Positions 42,236-51,947 of a stretch of 64,000 nt of DNA are shown here, piece by piece. The notes under the pieces are model-generated. The model saw only the letters and a list, made by a program, of their open reading frames with translations, was not told the origin of the DNA and ran no database searches. Both the position numbers and the translations under genes were made by a program. The DNA lies in contig NZ_SCFM01000020.1 of assembly GCF_004138295.1 (NCBI RefSeq), positions 1 through 64,000 on the forward strand, in the 5' to 3' direction. The number at the start of each line of letters is the position of its first letter. The stretch's first letter is position 1. The stretch is from Ectobacillus funiculus. Lineage in GTDB: Bacteria > Bacillota > Bacilli > Bacillales > Bacillaceae_G.

Positions 42236-43348
42236 ATGTTTCAAAAAGGCTTAAAAAATGTAATCGCCGCGGAAACTGCCATAAGCTTAGTCGATGGAGA
42301 ACAAGGAAGATTAATTTACAGGGGTTATGCTGCGAAGGAACTAGCTTTAAATTTTTCCTTTGAAGAAATAGCATATTTAATATGGTACGGATACTTGCCA
42401 GGAGATCATGAGAAGCAACGTATTTCTGAGCTATTAAAAAACAATCGCGCTTTACCATCACACGTCTCTGAATGCATTCAACTACTTCCGTGTAATATGG
42501 AGATGATGAGTCAAATTCGCACAGCTATATCGGCTTTAGGAACGGAGGAATTTGGCTGGAAGCCCACTGTTGAGCAAGCTATTCGACTAACAGCTGCGAT
42601 TCCTACGATTACAGCTATGATTTATCGGAAAATAAATGGTGAAGAGATGATTGAACCGAACATGGAATTCGGTCATGTTGAAAACTATTTATATATGTTA
42701 ACAGGGAAGCGCCCTTCTCCCTCTCATACAAAAGCGCTTGAAGCGTATATGATTTTAACGATGGAGCATGGAATGAACGCCTCTACATTTGCAGCAAGGG
42801 TAGTAGCCTCTACAGAGTCCGATATGGTATCTGCGGTAACAGGAGCGATCGGGGCTATGAAAGGACCTTTGCATGGCGGCGCACCTACAGGAGTCATCGA
42901 TATGTTAAATGGGATTACCAAAAAGGAAGAAGCAGAAACATGGATTCGGCAAAAATTAGAGAAAAAAGAATATCTCATGGGCTTTGGACACCGTGTCTAC
43001 AGAACACGAGACCCACGGGCCGAGGCACTTAGTGAGATTACGAAACGGATTGGGGCAGATGATCCATGGCTTGAGCTAGCAAGCTATGTTGAAACACTTG
43101 CTGTTCAATTGCTTGATGAATATAAACCTGGGAGAAGGCTCAATACAAATGTTGAATTTTATGCAGCTGCTGTAATGAGAGCTATTAATATGGCTCCTTC
43201 CTTGTTTACACCTACCTTTACTGTAAGCAGAATGGTGGGCTGGACCGCACATACAATAGAACAGTCCATGGACAATACTATTTTTCGCCCGGAAGCAAAA
43301 TATGTTGGCAAGCAACCGACGGAGAATGAAGGCTCTCTTAAAGCGTGA
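42236..43348 (+). CDS. Citrate synthase family (citrate/2-methylcitrate)
   Basis: 370 residues. Catalytic landmarks: MKGPLHGGAPTGV (His), GFGHRVYRTRDPRA (His and Arg) and NVEFYAAAVM (Asp). The short form and the divergent LysR gene resemble B. subtilis CitA-CitR, but 2-methylcitrate synthases look alike and propionyl-CoA could be the substrate. The partner CoA-transferase supplies an acyl-CoA. Ends the operon. Confidence 0.9.
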   Translation: MFQKGLKNVIAAETAISLVDGEQGRLIYRGYAAKELALNFSFEEIAYLIWYGYLPGDHEKQRISELLKNNRALPSHVSECIQLLPCNMEMMSQIRTAISALGTEEFGWKPTVEQAIRLTAAIPTITAMIYRKINGEEMIEPNMEFGHVENYLYMLTGKRPSPSHTKALEAYMILTMEHGMNASTFAARVVASTESDMVSAVTGAIGAMKGPLHGGAPTGVIDMLNGITKKEEAETWIRQKLEKKEYLMGFGHRVYRTRDPRAEALSEITKRIGADDPWLELASYVETLAVQLLDEYKPGRRLNTNVEFYAAAVMRAINMAPSLFTPTFTVSRMVGWTAHTIEQSMDNTIFRPEAKYVGKQPTENEGSLKA

Positions 43349-43418
43349 AAAAAGTTTGAACTGCATTTCGCAAGCAGTGTTTAAGTAGGAGATTCAAATA
43401 ATCAGGAGTGACAACGTC

Positions 43419-43712
43419 TTGAATATAATAGGCGAGGTATTTAAGAAACGATTATATCAGGATTGGGAAAATGGAACAATCAATTTCATTTTCTTTATGA
43501 ATGTCTATGAAGGGGTTATGATAAAAGGAGATCGTGTTAGCACAATTCCAATGCTTATTGCAGATGAAATAATCGATTATAAGATTGGTGATAAAATTAA
43601 AATAAAGGGAATAGTTGAATTTCGGCGCATTATTACTCCTTCGGGGAAATTGAGCTTTTCTCCCCTGCCTATTATTATTCCATATTCCCACTATCAATTA
43701 AGCTACCAGTAA
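43419..43712 (+). CDS. OB-fold-like hypothetical protein
   Basis: TTG start with AGGAGTG upstream. 97 residues, all-beta character (TINFIFFMNVYEGVMIKGD; YKIGDKIKIKGIVEFRRI) like a small OB-fold barrel. No family recognised. It follows citrate synthase after 70 nt and ends at a terminator, so it may be the last gene of that operon. Confidence 0.55.
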   Translation: MNIIGEVFKKRLYQDWENGTINFIFFMNVYEGVMIKGDRVSTIPMLIADEIIDYKIGDKIKIKGIVEFRRIITPSGKLSFSPLPIIIPYSHYQLSYQ

Positions 43713-43715
43713 GAC

Positions 43716-43751
43716 CACGGTGAGACAGCAGCATGTTCTCCCCGTGGTTTT
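43716..43751 (+). terminator. Intrinsic terminator
   Basis: ACCACGGTGAGA, a loop, TCTCCCCGTGGT, then TTTCGTTT. Confidence 0.8.
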
Positions 43752-43755
43752 CGTT

Positions 43756-43826
43756 TATACTTTAAGAAAGTATAAATCTCTAGCTGGATGCCAATTCGAA
43801 GTAGCGAGACATTTTAGGAATATGGC
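43756..43826 (+). repeat. Dispersed palindromic repeat, copy I (5' half)
   Basis: ACTTTAAGAAAGTATAAATCTCTAGCTGGATG ... GTAGCGAGACATTTTAGGAATATG; the distal half is missing. Confidence 0.75.
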
Positions 43827-44037
43827 TATTCCAGCAATCACATTTGCTACCATTGAAACATTCTTTAGACAGTATCTAAATGATACCAATCTGTAAGCTG
43901 TAACCCGTTTGAAGTTTCGTAACATCTTAGACATAAGAGTGTAACTTCTATAAAATCTCCCTCCTTTTGACATTTAGATAGACTTTTCCTATATTTATAT
44001 AAGTCGGTCTTCATAACAATTAGGGGGAATAGTTTTA

Positions 44038-44257
44038 ATGACAAATAAAGTGGATTCACGTGAAAAAATTCTACAAACCGCCTCACGCCTTTTCCAATTG
44101 TAAGGCTTTAGAAATAAAAAACGCAACGCTTCAACTCAATCCCTTTTTACTTAAGCACGAAAGCCTGAATTACAGCAATATTTATGCGGCGTTAGCTATT
44201 CTGATAGTAATCGTATTTATTATTTATTCAAGCAATTTTAAAAAGCGCCCTATTTAA
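44038..44257 (+). pseudogene. Deletion scar: TetR N-terminus fused to a membrane-protein tail
   Basis: ATG 44038 with AGGGGG upstream starts NKVDSREKILQTASRLFQ, the first helices of a TetR regulator, then stops at 44101. From ~44150 a different frame gives NYSNIYAALAILIVIVFII and a basic end, like the last helix of a transporter. Best read as the two ends of a lost regulator-exporter pair. Confidence 0.55.
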
Positions 44258-44290
44258 AAAACTGCTTTACCTACTAGAGCTAGCTAACAA

Positions 44291-44322
44291 AAAGCAGTAC
44301 CGATTGTCGGTACTGCTAGGCA
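44291..44322 (-). terminator. Terminator of the ABC-2 exporter operon
   Basis: Minus strand AGCAGTACCG, a loop, CGGTACTGCT, then TTTTG. Confidence 0.8.
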
Positions 44323-45263
44323 ATATCACGCTTTTGAAATGCAAAAAACGCAATAAGAAAGAACAGTGCGGTATAAAAAAGCAGAACTGCAATAGAAAAC
44401 ATTGTTTCAGTCAGTCCCCCAAGTCCTCCTATGTTCATTCTAAGATTTGTATGCATAACAAACACATATTTACTCCACTCGTACTTGCTTAATAACTGCG
44501 CTAACGATCCCTTCGATAGAAACAAAAGCAGAGTTGTAATCAAAGCTGGTCCGCTAGAACGCAGCAAAACAGATAGGCATAAAGCAATTGCAGCAAACAA
44601 CAACATTGGTAGAAAATCAAGCATATATGCCTTTATCGTTGCCATCATCATGCTTTCTGTAACTGCTATGTTACCTACGGCAGTTACCACTACCGAGTCA
44701 AAAGCAATCTTTCCATATAAAAATACTCCTTGTATAAACGAATAAAGCATAAGAACTGCACTGAGTATCACATATAGCATGGCAAGTGCCGCAAATTTAG
44801 CCCATAGAATACTAGTTCGGGATGCCGAGCGCACTAAGAGAAAGTGGATTGTTCCCATACTGTACTCCTTTGAAACAATAGAGCTTGCGTAAAAAATCAA
44901 CAAAACACCAATGATGCTTGTTAAAGCCACAGCACTATTCATAAAACCAAATACACTGTGTTCACTGTACGGCGAGATGTTGTGCGCTAATTGATATTCA
45001 CCCACGGCAATTTCTTGACGCAATATGTCCGCTGTCGGACTATCTGCCTGTCCAAACGCCCTCAGCTCCTCCTGCTTGCGGGCGATATCAAGTTTCATAT
45101 TTTCTTTCCAGTCCCCTGTCTGTAACGCCTGCTGATATTCAATATAATCCCAGTTTCCCAGAATAAGCACCGGCACAAAAAGCAGAAGGAGCGGCACGAG
45201 AAATCCTTTGCGTTTCACAATCTTTAATAGCTCGTTATATACAAGCAACCCCCATTTAAACAA
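44316..45263 (-). CDS. ABC-2 type exporter permease
   Basis: 315 residues, six hydrophobic helices. First helix near residues 20-38 (FLVPLLLLFVPVLILG), a ~75-residue extracytoplasmic loop with two helices, then VALTSIIGVLLIFYASSIVSKEYSMGTIHFLLV, which contains the ABC-2 EYSxGTI motif. Resembles lantibiotic/bacitracin-type permeases. Overlaps the ATPase gene by 8 nt. Confidence 0.85.
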   Translation of the reverse strand: MFKWGLLVYNELLKIVKRKGFLVPLLLLFVPVLILGNWDYIEYQQALQTGDWKENMKLDIARKQEELRAFGQADSPTADILRQEIAVGEYQLAHNISPYSEHSVFGFMNSAVALTSIIGVLLIFYASSIVSKEYSMGTIHFLLVRSASRTSILWAKFAALAMLYVILSAVLMLYSFIQGVFLYGKIAFDSVVVTAVGNIAVTESMMMATIKAYMLDFLPMLLFAAIALCLSVLLRSSGPALITTLLLFLSKGSLAQLLSKYEWSKYVFVMHTNLRMNIGGLGGLTETMFSIAVLLFYTALFFLIAFFAFQKRDIA

Positions 45264-46173
45264 TAATATTCCCTCCTGTCATCTCTAGGAACATATCCTC
45301 CAGATTTTTTTTGACAGGCATAATGCCATACACATTTATCTCATGCTGTACAAGCAGCCGGACGATTGCCGGGATTTGCTCCTCTGACACAGGCACTATC
45401 AATGTTCTCTCTTCTATGTGGAGATCTTCCGATTTTAACTGAAACGATTCTGCCAATATAGCGGACGCCCGCTCTGCATTTTGCACCTGAAAGGCAGTGT
45501 ATTTTGGCATATCAGATAGACTATACTGCTCAATGCAGGTCCCGTTCTGAATAATGATAACCCGCTCACACATCAGTTCAATTTCTGCCAACAAGTGACT
45601 GGAAACGAGGATAGCAGTCCCTTCCTCTTTTGCAATATGCTTTACATAATTTCGCATCTCCCGAATTCCGGCTGGATCTAATCCGTTTGTCGGTTCATCT
45701 AAAATAAGAACAGACGGCTTATGCAGGAGCGCTTGTGCAATGCCAAGACGCTGCTTCATTCCGAGAGAATACGTTTTCACCCTTTTATGAATAGCCTGTG
45801 TTAGTCCAACAAGATGTACTACCTCATCAATGCGAGCTGCGTCAACATCTTCTGCCATCCGGGCGTAATAGGCTAAATTATCATAGCCGCTGAAGAATGG
45901 ATAAAATGAGGGGGCCTCCACCATCACACCAGCTCTCGCAAGTGCCTGCTGCAGCTCGCTTTTCACACTATAGCCTGCTATAAAAGCATCTCCCTCTGTT
46001 ATATGCATCAAGCCCACAAGCATCTTCATCGTAGTTGTTTTCCCCGCTCCGTTTGGTCCGAGTAATCCAACAATCTCACCCTTCTTCATCTGAAACGATA
46101 AATTTTGAACAAGCACATCATTCTTTATTTTCTTTGTTATGCCCCGGACATCAAGCACAATTTCTGGTTCCAT
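45256..46173 (-). CDS. ABC exporter ATP-binding protein, BcrA-like
   Basis: ATG at 46171-46173 after GGGGGGA. Walker A GPNGAGKTT, signature YSLGMKQRLGIA, Walker B VLILDEPTNGLD, and H-loop SSHLL. The C-terminal ~80 residues match the BcrA/drug-exporter group. It couples with the permease downstream to export a drug or peptide; no biosynthesis genes are nearby. Confidence 0.9.
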   Translation of the reverse strand: MEPEIVLDVRGITKKIKNDVLVQNLSFQMKKGEIVGLLGPNGAGKTTTMKMLVGLMHITEGDAFIAGYSVKSELQQALARAGVMVEAPSFYPFFSGYDNLAYYARMAEDVDAARIDEVVHLVGLTQAIHKRVKTYSLGMKQRLGIAQALLHKPSVLILDEPTNGLDPAGIREMRNYVKHIAKEEGTAILVSSHLLAEIELMCERVIIIQNGTCIEQYSLSDMPKYTAFQVQNAERASAILAESFQLKSEDLHIEERTLIVPVSEEQIPAIVRLLVQHEINVYGIMPVKKNLEDMFLEMTGGNIIV

Positions 46174-46270
46174 CTGATAATCCCCCCTTTTTTCTATCAT
46201 ACCTTGTCTATGCAAACTCGTCTAATACACAAAATTCACTCGGCTCTTCGCCATAAAGAAAAATGTAAAT

Positions 46271-46318
46271 AGCGTTAACTCAGAAGCGGGCAAAGTATGC
46301 CACTGCTGAGTTAACGCT
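46271..46318. other. Perfect 13-bp inverted repeat between two ABC operons
   Basis: AGCGTTAACTCAG ... CTGAGTTAACGCT. No strong T-run on either side. It may be the terminator of the LnrN-like gene or an operator for the downstream exporter. Confidence 0.5.
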
Positions 46319-46405
46319 CCTTAATCCATTTCTATGATCATGTAATCTTGCAAAGCCAAGAGTGTGTTTGAAATCATGAAACCTAGTCCAGGCTCACAAG
46401 ATCGA

Positions 46406-47551
46406 TTACACAAAATCCCTTGTATGATTATTTCTTCCGAATTTATAGATGGCAATTAAGAAAAAAGCAATGGCAAAAGCAAATAAAATGATCACATTCA
46501 AATATAAGCTTCCCACATGCTTACCTTCCTGCAGCTTAGTTAATATATCTAGCGCCCATCTCTGTGGAAGGAAATCAGCGATCCTTTGAACAGCTTTTGG
46601 CATAATCCCGATCGGAAAGAAACAGCCTGCAAGCAAGCAGGTTGGAGTAACAAATAAATTCTGCATAGCTCCCGCCGCACTAGAACTACTTGCAAAGGCT
46701 ACTATCATCAATGACAATCCAATTGCTACTAACGCAAAGATCATCAATACAGCTGCCATTTGCCAAAAGGAAACATACATGTTTATGTGAAATACTTGTG
46801 TGATTAATATTAAAGTAAGGATGATTTGACTTGTCATTACAATCATGTTGACTATTATATTGGATAACACATAGGTTTTCGCATCAATCGGTGTGGATAA
46901 TAACCTAAAATACGTTTTTCTTTCTTTTTCTTTAATAATAATTTCTGATAAATTCCCGGCAGATAAAAGCATAATCATAAGCAAATATCCGATTGTTCCA
47001 TATGTTATTCCTTTGTTTTTTGATGTATCTTTTAATACAGCCTCTGATAACTGAAAATGAGCCTGTTGGTAATTCGTATACATTGTGTCAAAAGCGTCCT
47101 TATCACCTTTTGTAATCTTACTGATTGAAATAAGATTGTCTATATAATTATATAAATAAGATTTGATAAATCCTGTTGTTTCTGCACCTTTAATAGCAGT
47201 AATCTCAATATGATTAGGTTTTCCCTCTTGAATGCTTTGAGAAAATCCAACGTCAAAGGTAATCACACAATCTAGCTTGCCTGCTGTGATAGCCTCATCT
47301 ATTTCAGATTTGCTAATTTTGTCTACTTTGACATTTTTTAAGCCTTCGATAAATTTTATCGTGTCTGTTGTAATATAGCTGCTGTCGTTATTGACAATCC
47401 CCACTTGCAACATCGTTTGTCCGGAACCCCCATAGGATAGAAATGAAATAAAGATCCCGATTAGAGGTGTGCAAAGGTACAAAAGTATATTTTTCTTATT
47501 TTTGAAGGTAATACGTAAAGTGTTCCGTATTAACCAAATGACATCCTTCAT
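46406..47551 (-). CDS. ABC-2 permease, LnrN-like
   Basis: ATG at 47549-47551 after GGAGGGG. 381 residues: one N-terminal helix, a large external loop (residues ~50-180), then five helices with NLSEIIIKEKERKTYFRLLSTPI and CFFPIGIMPKAVQRIADFLPQRWALD, typical of the LnrM/LnrN/YfiN group. It starts 1 nt after the other permease, and the two form a heterodimeric exporter. Confidence 0.87.
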   Translation of the reverse strand: MKDVIWLIRNTLRITFKNKKNILLYLCTPLIGIFISFLSYGGSGQTMLQVGIVNNDSSYITTDTIKFIEGLKNVKVDKISKSEIDEAITAGKLDCVITFDVGFSQSIQEGKPNHIEITAIKGAETTGFIKSYLYNYIDNLISISKITKGDKDAFDTMYTNYQQAHFQLSEAVLKDTSKNKGITYGTIGYLLMIMLLSAGNLSEIIIKEKERKTYFRLLSTPIDAKTYVLSNIIVNMIVMTSQIILTLILITQVFHINMYVSFWQMAAVLMIFALVAIGLSLMIVAFASSSSAAGAMQNLFVTPTCLLAGCFFPIGIMPKAVQRIADFLPQRWALDILTKLQEGKHVGSLYLNVIILFAFAIAFFLIAIYKFGRNNHTRDFV

Positions 47552-47552
47552 T

Positions 47553-48677
47553 TTACAGCCCCTCCCGCCTTTGGAATGATATAATTGCAATCAGTAAAAA
47601 TATCCCGGCGACCCCAATATTTACAAGTACAGCAGGCATAACTGCCGATACATCGTTTGCGTAAATCATTTTGGTAATGGCGGCGTTTTCCCATGTAAGC
47701 GGAGAAAGCTTTGTAATGATATGCAGGATTCCTTCACCAGTATTCTCTATTTTAAAATAAGCTCCCCCGAAGAAAGAAGCGAACTGTACGACAACCATGA
47801 CAATCGTTCTTGAGGCTTCCCCTGTCTTCGCTATATAACTAATGCCGAGTCCAAAACTAATTGCTAACAGAACTTCTGTCAGTAATACAAGGAACATAAA
47901 CCCAAGATGATTTCCCCAGTTTACTTTAAAAACAAATTTACTAAATAGGATAACTGCTAATACACAAAGAGAATTACGTACAGTGCTCCCTAGTATTTTT
48001 CCAAGGAAAATTTCTCCCTTTCTGATAGGAGAGGCAACTAATCTGTCGGCTGTTCCTCTTATTCTTTCACCGCGTATTAAATAACTGGCACCCATAGCTC
48101 CATAAAGAACAATCATCGTTGTCATGGTGATGGCATAATAATCCATAGCACTAGGCTGTTTAGCAGAATGCAAAGACGTTTCTTTAATATAGTCGTCATG
48201 CTGACCGCTTGCAATTACAGTGCTTACTTGCTCAGGATCTACTTTTGCTACCTCAGTTGCAACATTATACTTACTTACAAAAGAGGTCAGCATCCCTTCC
48301 ATAATATTATTTTCAATACCGCTTCTATCACTTTCATACAGCTTGATTCCATCATTGTTTATCTCAACATATCCATCATAATGATTTTGCTTAACTTCTT
48401 CTTTCCCATCTGTATGATTAGAAATCTTTTTAAAATGAATGCCCGACTTACTCACTTCTTTTGCGAATGCCTCAAAATATTGAGACAGCGCATCAGTTGT
48501 TGTATCCTTATATAAGACTTGAATATCAGGAATGGAAGTTTTAGTATTAAATGCGTTAGAAAGTGCCGTTCCGAGCACTAACATCAAAACGATAGGAAAT
48601 GCCAGCATAAAAATCAATGTTCTCACATCTCGAAAATCTCGTTTGATTTCATTTATAGCAATGCTCAGTATATTCAA
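47553..48677 (-). CDS. ABC-2 permease, LnrM-like
   Basis: TTG start with GGGAGGG upstream. 374 residues, same topology as its partner: an N-terminal helix (RDVRTLIFMLAFPIVLMLVLG), an external loop, then helices with RGERIRGTADRLVASPIRKGEIFLGK. Family members export linearmycin and other polyenes in B. subtilis. Confidence 0.87.
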   Translation of the reverse strand: MNILSIAINEIKRDFRDVRTLIFMLAFPIVLMLVLGTALSNAFNTKTSIPDIQVLYKDTTTDALSQYFEAFAKEVSKSGIHFKKISNHTDGKEEVKQNHYDGYVEINNDGIKLYESDRSGIENNIMEGMLTSFVSKYNVATEVAKVDPEQVSTVIASGQHDDYIKETSLHSAKQPSAMDYYAITMTTMIVLYGAMGASYLIRGERIRGTADRLVASPIRKGEIFLGKILGSTVRNSLCVLAVILFSKFVFKVNWGNHLGFMFLVLLTEVLLAISFGLGISYIAKTGEASRTIVMVVVQFASFFGGAYFKIENTGEGILHIITKLSPLTWENAAITKMIYANDVSAVMPAVLVNIGVAGIFLLIAIISFQRREGL

Positions 48678-48749
48678 TTGATTGTACCCTCCCTTTTCAT
48701 CAGGCTCTGAGAAACCAAAGCGAATTTGCCGCCAATTACGTGATTCGTG

Positions 48750-49685
48750 TTAATCTCGCAAGTTTCTTCCTGTTAATGTGAGGAATACGGTTTCTAAATT
48801 TGGCTCCTGTTCCTCTAATGAACGAATTTCAATATCATTGGAAATGAAATAATGAATCACTTTATTTAGATTATTGACCCCTGTATCCGAGTTGATTTTA
48901 ACTATGTTATCTTCAAAATGAATGGCCTGCACGCCACTAATTTCTTTTATTTTGCTTATCTCAATATCCTCTGTAGATTTGACCTCAATCCAAATATCTT
49001 TCGTGTTTGTGATGATGGATTTTAATTCTTCCTTTGTGCCTTCTGCAATTACTTTTCCATGGTCCATAATAGCGATTCTAGAACAAATTTCTTCGACTTC
49101 CTCCATATAGTGACTCGTATAAATGATAGTGCTTCCCATTTCATTCAGCTTTCTAACAGATGTAAGGATATAGTTTCTGGACTGCGGATCGATTCCTACT
49201 GTCGGTTCATCCATGATGATAAGCTTAGGTCTATGCGCGATCGCACAGGCGATATTTAATCTTCTTTTCATTCCACCTGAAAAATCCCTTGGATAATTCT
49301 TATGTTTATCACCAAGTCCGACAAACTGCAGCGCTTCTTCCACTTGTTCATTCAGCTTAGTACCACGCAGCCCATATAGACCCGCAAAGAACTTCACGTT
49401 TTCATATGCTGTTAAATCGTCGTATATTGCTAGATCTTGAGGAACAATTCCAATATTCATTTTTGCAAACCTTTTGTTTTTGATACTGTTCTTGCCGAGT
49501 ATGTTGATCTCACCATCATTGCTCCGCAAAAGTCCAGCAATTATATTAATAGTCGTGCTTTTGCCAGCACCGTTTGCCCCTAAAAATCCAAATATCTCTC
49601 CATCTTGAATGGATAAAGAGATATTATCTACAGCGATAAAGTCCCCAAACTTCTTCGTCAAGTTTTTAATTTCTAATACGTTCAT
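48750..49685 (-). CDS. ABC ATPase, LnrL-like
   Basis: 311 residues. Walker A GANGAGKSTT, signature FSGGMKRRLNIA, Walker B LIIMDEPTVGIDPQ, H-loop TSHYMEE. The C-terminal extension is the ~80-residue type of the DrrA/LnrL family. It drives the two downstream permeases. A strong palindrome separates it from the histidine-kinase gene, so it may also have its own promoter activated by the response regulator. Confidence 0.9.
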   Translation of the reverse strand: MNVLEIKNLTKKFGDFIAVDNISLSIQDGEIFGFLGANGAGKSTTINIIAGLLRSNDGEINILGKNSIKNKRFAKMNIGIVPQDLAIYDDLTAYENVKFFAGLYGLRGTKLNEQVEEALQFVGLGDKHKNYPRDFSGGMKRRLNIACAIAHRPKLIIMDEPTVGIDPQSRNYILTSVRKLNEMGSTIIYTSHYMEEVEEICSRIAIMDHGKVIAEGTKEELKSIITNTKDIWIEVKSTEDIEISKIKEISGVQAIHFEDNIVKINSDTGVNNLNKVIHYFISNDIEIRSLEEQEPNLETVFLTLTGRNLRD

Positions 49686-49723
49686 GGTTTCACCCCTAAA
49701 CTATCTTGATGTCGTTATTGTAA

Positions 49724-49768
49724 GCAAAAAGGATGAACTTTGTTAGTGCATAAGTTCATCCTTTTTGC
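49724..49768. terminator. Perfect 17-bp palindrome between kinase and ABC genes
   Basis: GCAAAAAGGATGAACTT, 11 nt, AAGTTCATCCTTTTTGC. Strong bidirectional terminator shape. Confidence 0.75.
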
Positions 49769-49806
49769 ATGAGAATATTCATTTTTTTGCGCATGAGATC
49801 GTTCAC

Positions 49807-50907
49807 TCATTGTATCGGCAATAACGTTGTAACAGAAAAACCATTTGTGCCATCAGCGATAATTGTACCGTTCATGGATGCTGTTCGCTCCTCCATTCCG
49901 GTAATTCCAAGCCCCTTTCTAATTCTTTGCGAGCCTTTTCCATTATCTTTTACCTCGACTTTAATAAATGTGTTTAGTACATGTATTTCAATAGAAACAA
50001 CAGTTGCATTGGCATATTTCATCGTATTGGTCAGAGCTTCTGTTACATTCTGATGAATGATTGTCCAATGGATAGGCGAAATCACCTCTAAATTTCCTTT
50101 GTGTCGGAAAATAGTTTTCATATCATGTTTAGCAGCAAACTCATCTACCAGTAATTTGATGCGGTTCATACCCATTTGTTCTGTTGGCGGTTTGATGTTT
50201 TTTAGAGTGACTCTTATTTTTTCTATTCCTTCTTTTAGGATATTAATGGAATTTTGCAGCAATTCCTTTGCTTTATCCGTATCTTTTTCCACCAATCGCT
50301 TTGCTGCTTCCATTTGAATGAATGCACCTGTCATGGAATGCCCAATTTGATCGTGGATTGTTTGCGACAGCCGATTCCGTTCCTCTAATTTAAAGGTGTA
50401 CTCGGACTGTCGCATGTATTCGTTGTTTTCGTTCAAGCTTCTTGTTAGTTTCTGGATATCCTTTCTCATTTCATCCATGTGATTTTCAAGCTTCCTCAAC
50501 TTACTCGTGTATATACTTGCCATCGTAAAAATGGTAAAGCTAAACGCAGCAACTAAGATATATAAGGAATATACGCTTTCCATGATGAATGGGACAGGAA
50601 AAAAGGCCATAGTAAATATTAGCCATTTTTTATCTATGTAATAAGAAACCAATTCATACAGGTTCAGGGGGAAAAACAAGATGAATAAAGAATCGGCATC
50701 ATAATAAAAAAGGATTGTAAGTATGATGGATAGAAGCAGACCAGATTTTTTTGCTGTAGCTTGTTTCACGATGTAAATACTAATATTCAGACAAAGGTAT
50801 AAAAGAAGAGCGAATACAATCCAGGGCTTATGTATATTTCCATGAACATAATGGAGCACAAGATAGATTAGTATAATAAGCTTATTTATGATAATCCACG
50901 ATTCCAT
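49807..50907 (-). CDS. Sensor histidine kinase, LnrJ/DesK-like
   Basis: 366 residues: about five or six N-terminal membrane helices, a coiled linker (KLRKLENHMDEMRKDIQKL), a HisKA_3 domain with the phospho-acceptor in RLSQTIHDQIGHSMTG, and an ATPase domain (VEVKDNGKG; KGLGITGMEER). NarL/DesK-type kinase. It probably senses a membrane-active compound and signals to the response regulator upstream. Confidence 0.9.
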   Translation of the reverse strand: MESWIIINKLIILIYLVLHYVHGNIHKPWIVFALLLYLCLNISIYIVKQATAKKSGLLLSIILTILFYYDADSLFILFFPLNLYELVSYYIDKKWLIFTMAFFPVPFIMESVYSLYILVAAFSFTIFTMASIYTSKLRKLENHMDEMRKDIQKLTRSLNENNEYMRQSEYTFKLEERNRLSQTIHDQIGHSMTGAFIQMEAAKRLVEKDTDKAKELLQNSINILKEGIEKIRVTLKNIKPPTEQMGMNRIKLLVDEFAAKHDMKTIFRHKGNLEVISPIHWTIIHQNVTEALTNTMKYANATVVSIEIHVLNTFIKVEVKDNGKGSQRIRKGLGITGMEERTASMNGTIIADGTNGFSVTTLLPIQ

Positions 50908-50921
50908 CTCTTTCGCTCCAC

Positions 50922-51560
50922 TTAGTTTACTTTTCCCGTTAAATAGTAAATCGCTATTTGCGTTCGGTGCCCTAATCCTGTCTTCCCTAAGATAGAAGTA
51001 ATATAGTTGGCAATTGTTCCTTCTGATATAAAAAGTTGCTTTGAAATTTCTTTATTAGAAAACCCTCTTGCAATGAAGGACATGATGTCAAGCTCTCTTT
51101 CTGTGAAACGACTCGTATCTATCTTCATTTCTATCGCTTTGTTTTCTTTCAAGTTTGATTTTAGTTTATCCATTACAACATCCTGCATAACATTGTTCCC
51201 ATTGTATACACTTTTTATAGCATCTCGTATTCGTTCCGGGTCATTGTTTTTTAATAAATATCCTTTTGCTCCATTTTTGATTGCATCAAGAACATATTCG
51301 TCATCATCAAACGTTGTTAAGATTAACGGCTTTGTCTTTGTTTGTTCGGATATAAGCTTCGTTGCTTCGACACCGTTCATGTTCGGCATACGCACATCTA
51401 AAAGCACTACGTCCACCTCGTAATGTTTGCAATAATCAAACGCTTCTTTTCCATCACTTACTGTTTCCAATACTTCAAATTCATCATACGTGCTCAAGAT
51501 AATTTTCATACCTTCCCTAATAAATGAATTATCATCGGCAATCAGTACTTTTATTTTCAT
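50922..51560 (-). CDS. NarL/FixJ-family response regulator, LnrK-like
   Basis: 212 residues. Receiver domain with acidic pocket IADDNSF and phospho-acceptor Asp in VVLLDVRMPNMNG; LuxR-type HTH at the C-terminus (FTERELDIMSFIARGFSNKEISKQLFISEGTIANYI). Precedes the kinase by 14 nt. With the ABC genes it forms a drug-sensing and export module like B. subtilis LnrJKLMN, with RR and HK order swapped. Confidence 0.92.
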   Translation of the reverse strand: MKIKVLIADDNSFIREGMKIILSTYDEFEVLETVSDGKEAFDYCKHYEVDVVLLDVRMPNMNGVEATKLISEQTKTKPLILTTFDDDEYVLDAIKNGAKGYLLKNNDPERIRDAIKSVYNGNNVMQDVVMDKLKSNLKENKAIEMKIDTSRFTERELDIMSFIARGFSNKEISKQLFISEGTIANYITSILGKTGLGHRTQIAIYYLTGKVN

Positions 51561-51947
51561 GCTTCTTTAGTGAGAAAAGAATCTATTTCCCTCACCTGAG
51601 TTCACATCCTTCCGTCTCTCCGTGCTATATAATGCCTTTATAGAAATATTATACATGATATATTCCAAAGACATTCAAGTTTTCCATTATTATCCTTTGT
51701 TGAAAAGATTTCTGAACTTCCTCTGTAAACATAAAAATCAAACAGTCGCAAAGCCTCTCTAATCAGTCCTTGCGGCTTTCTGATTGCTGTGGAACTTGCA
51801 CGCTATCAGTTTGTTCCAAGACATTTCAAATCTTGGGAAGAATAGTCACGCAAAAAGGCAGGTGGAATACACCTGCTCTTGTATCAATCTTTGCCCCGTC
51901 TGCCATTATCTAGTTACTTAAATAGCATTCAAAGCTTGTTTTGGACA
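51561..51947. other. Intergenic region with EamA terminator
   Basis: AAAAAGGCAGGTG ... CACCTGCT at 51852-51877 is a terminator for the minus-strand EamA gene. The promoter of the response-regulator operon must lie near 51561-51660. No gene is seen. Confidence 0.5.
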
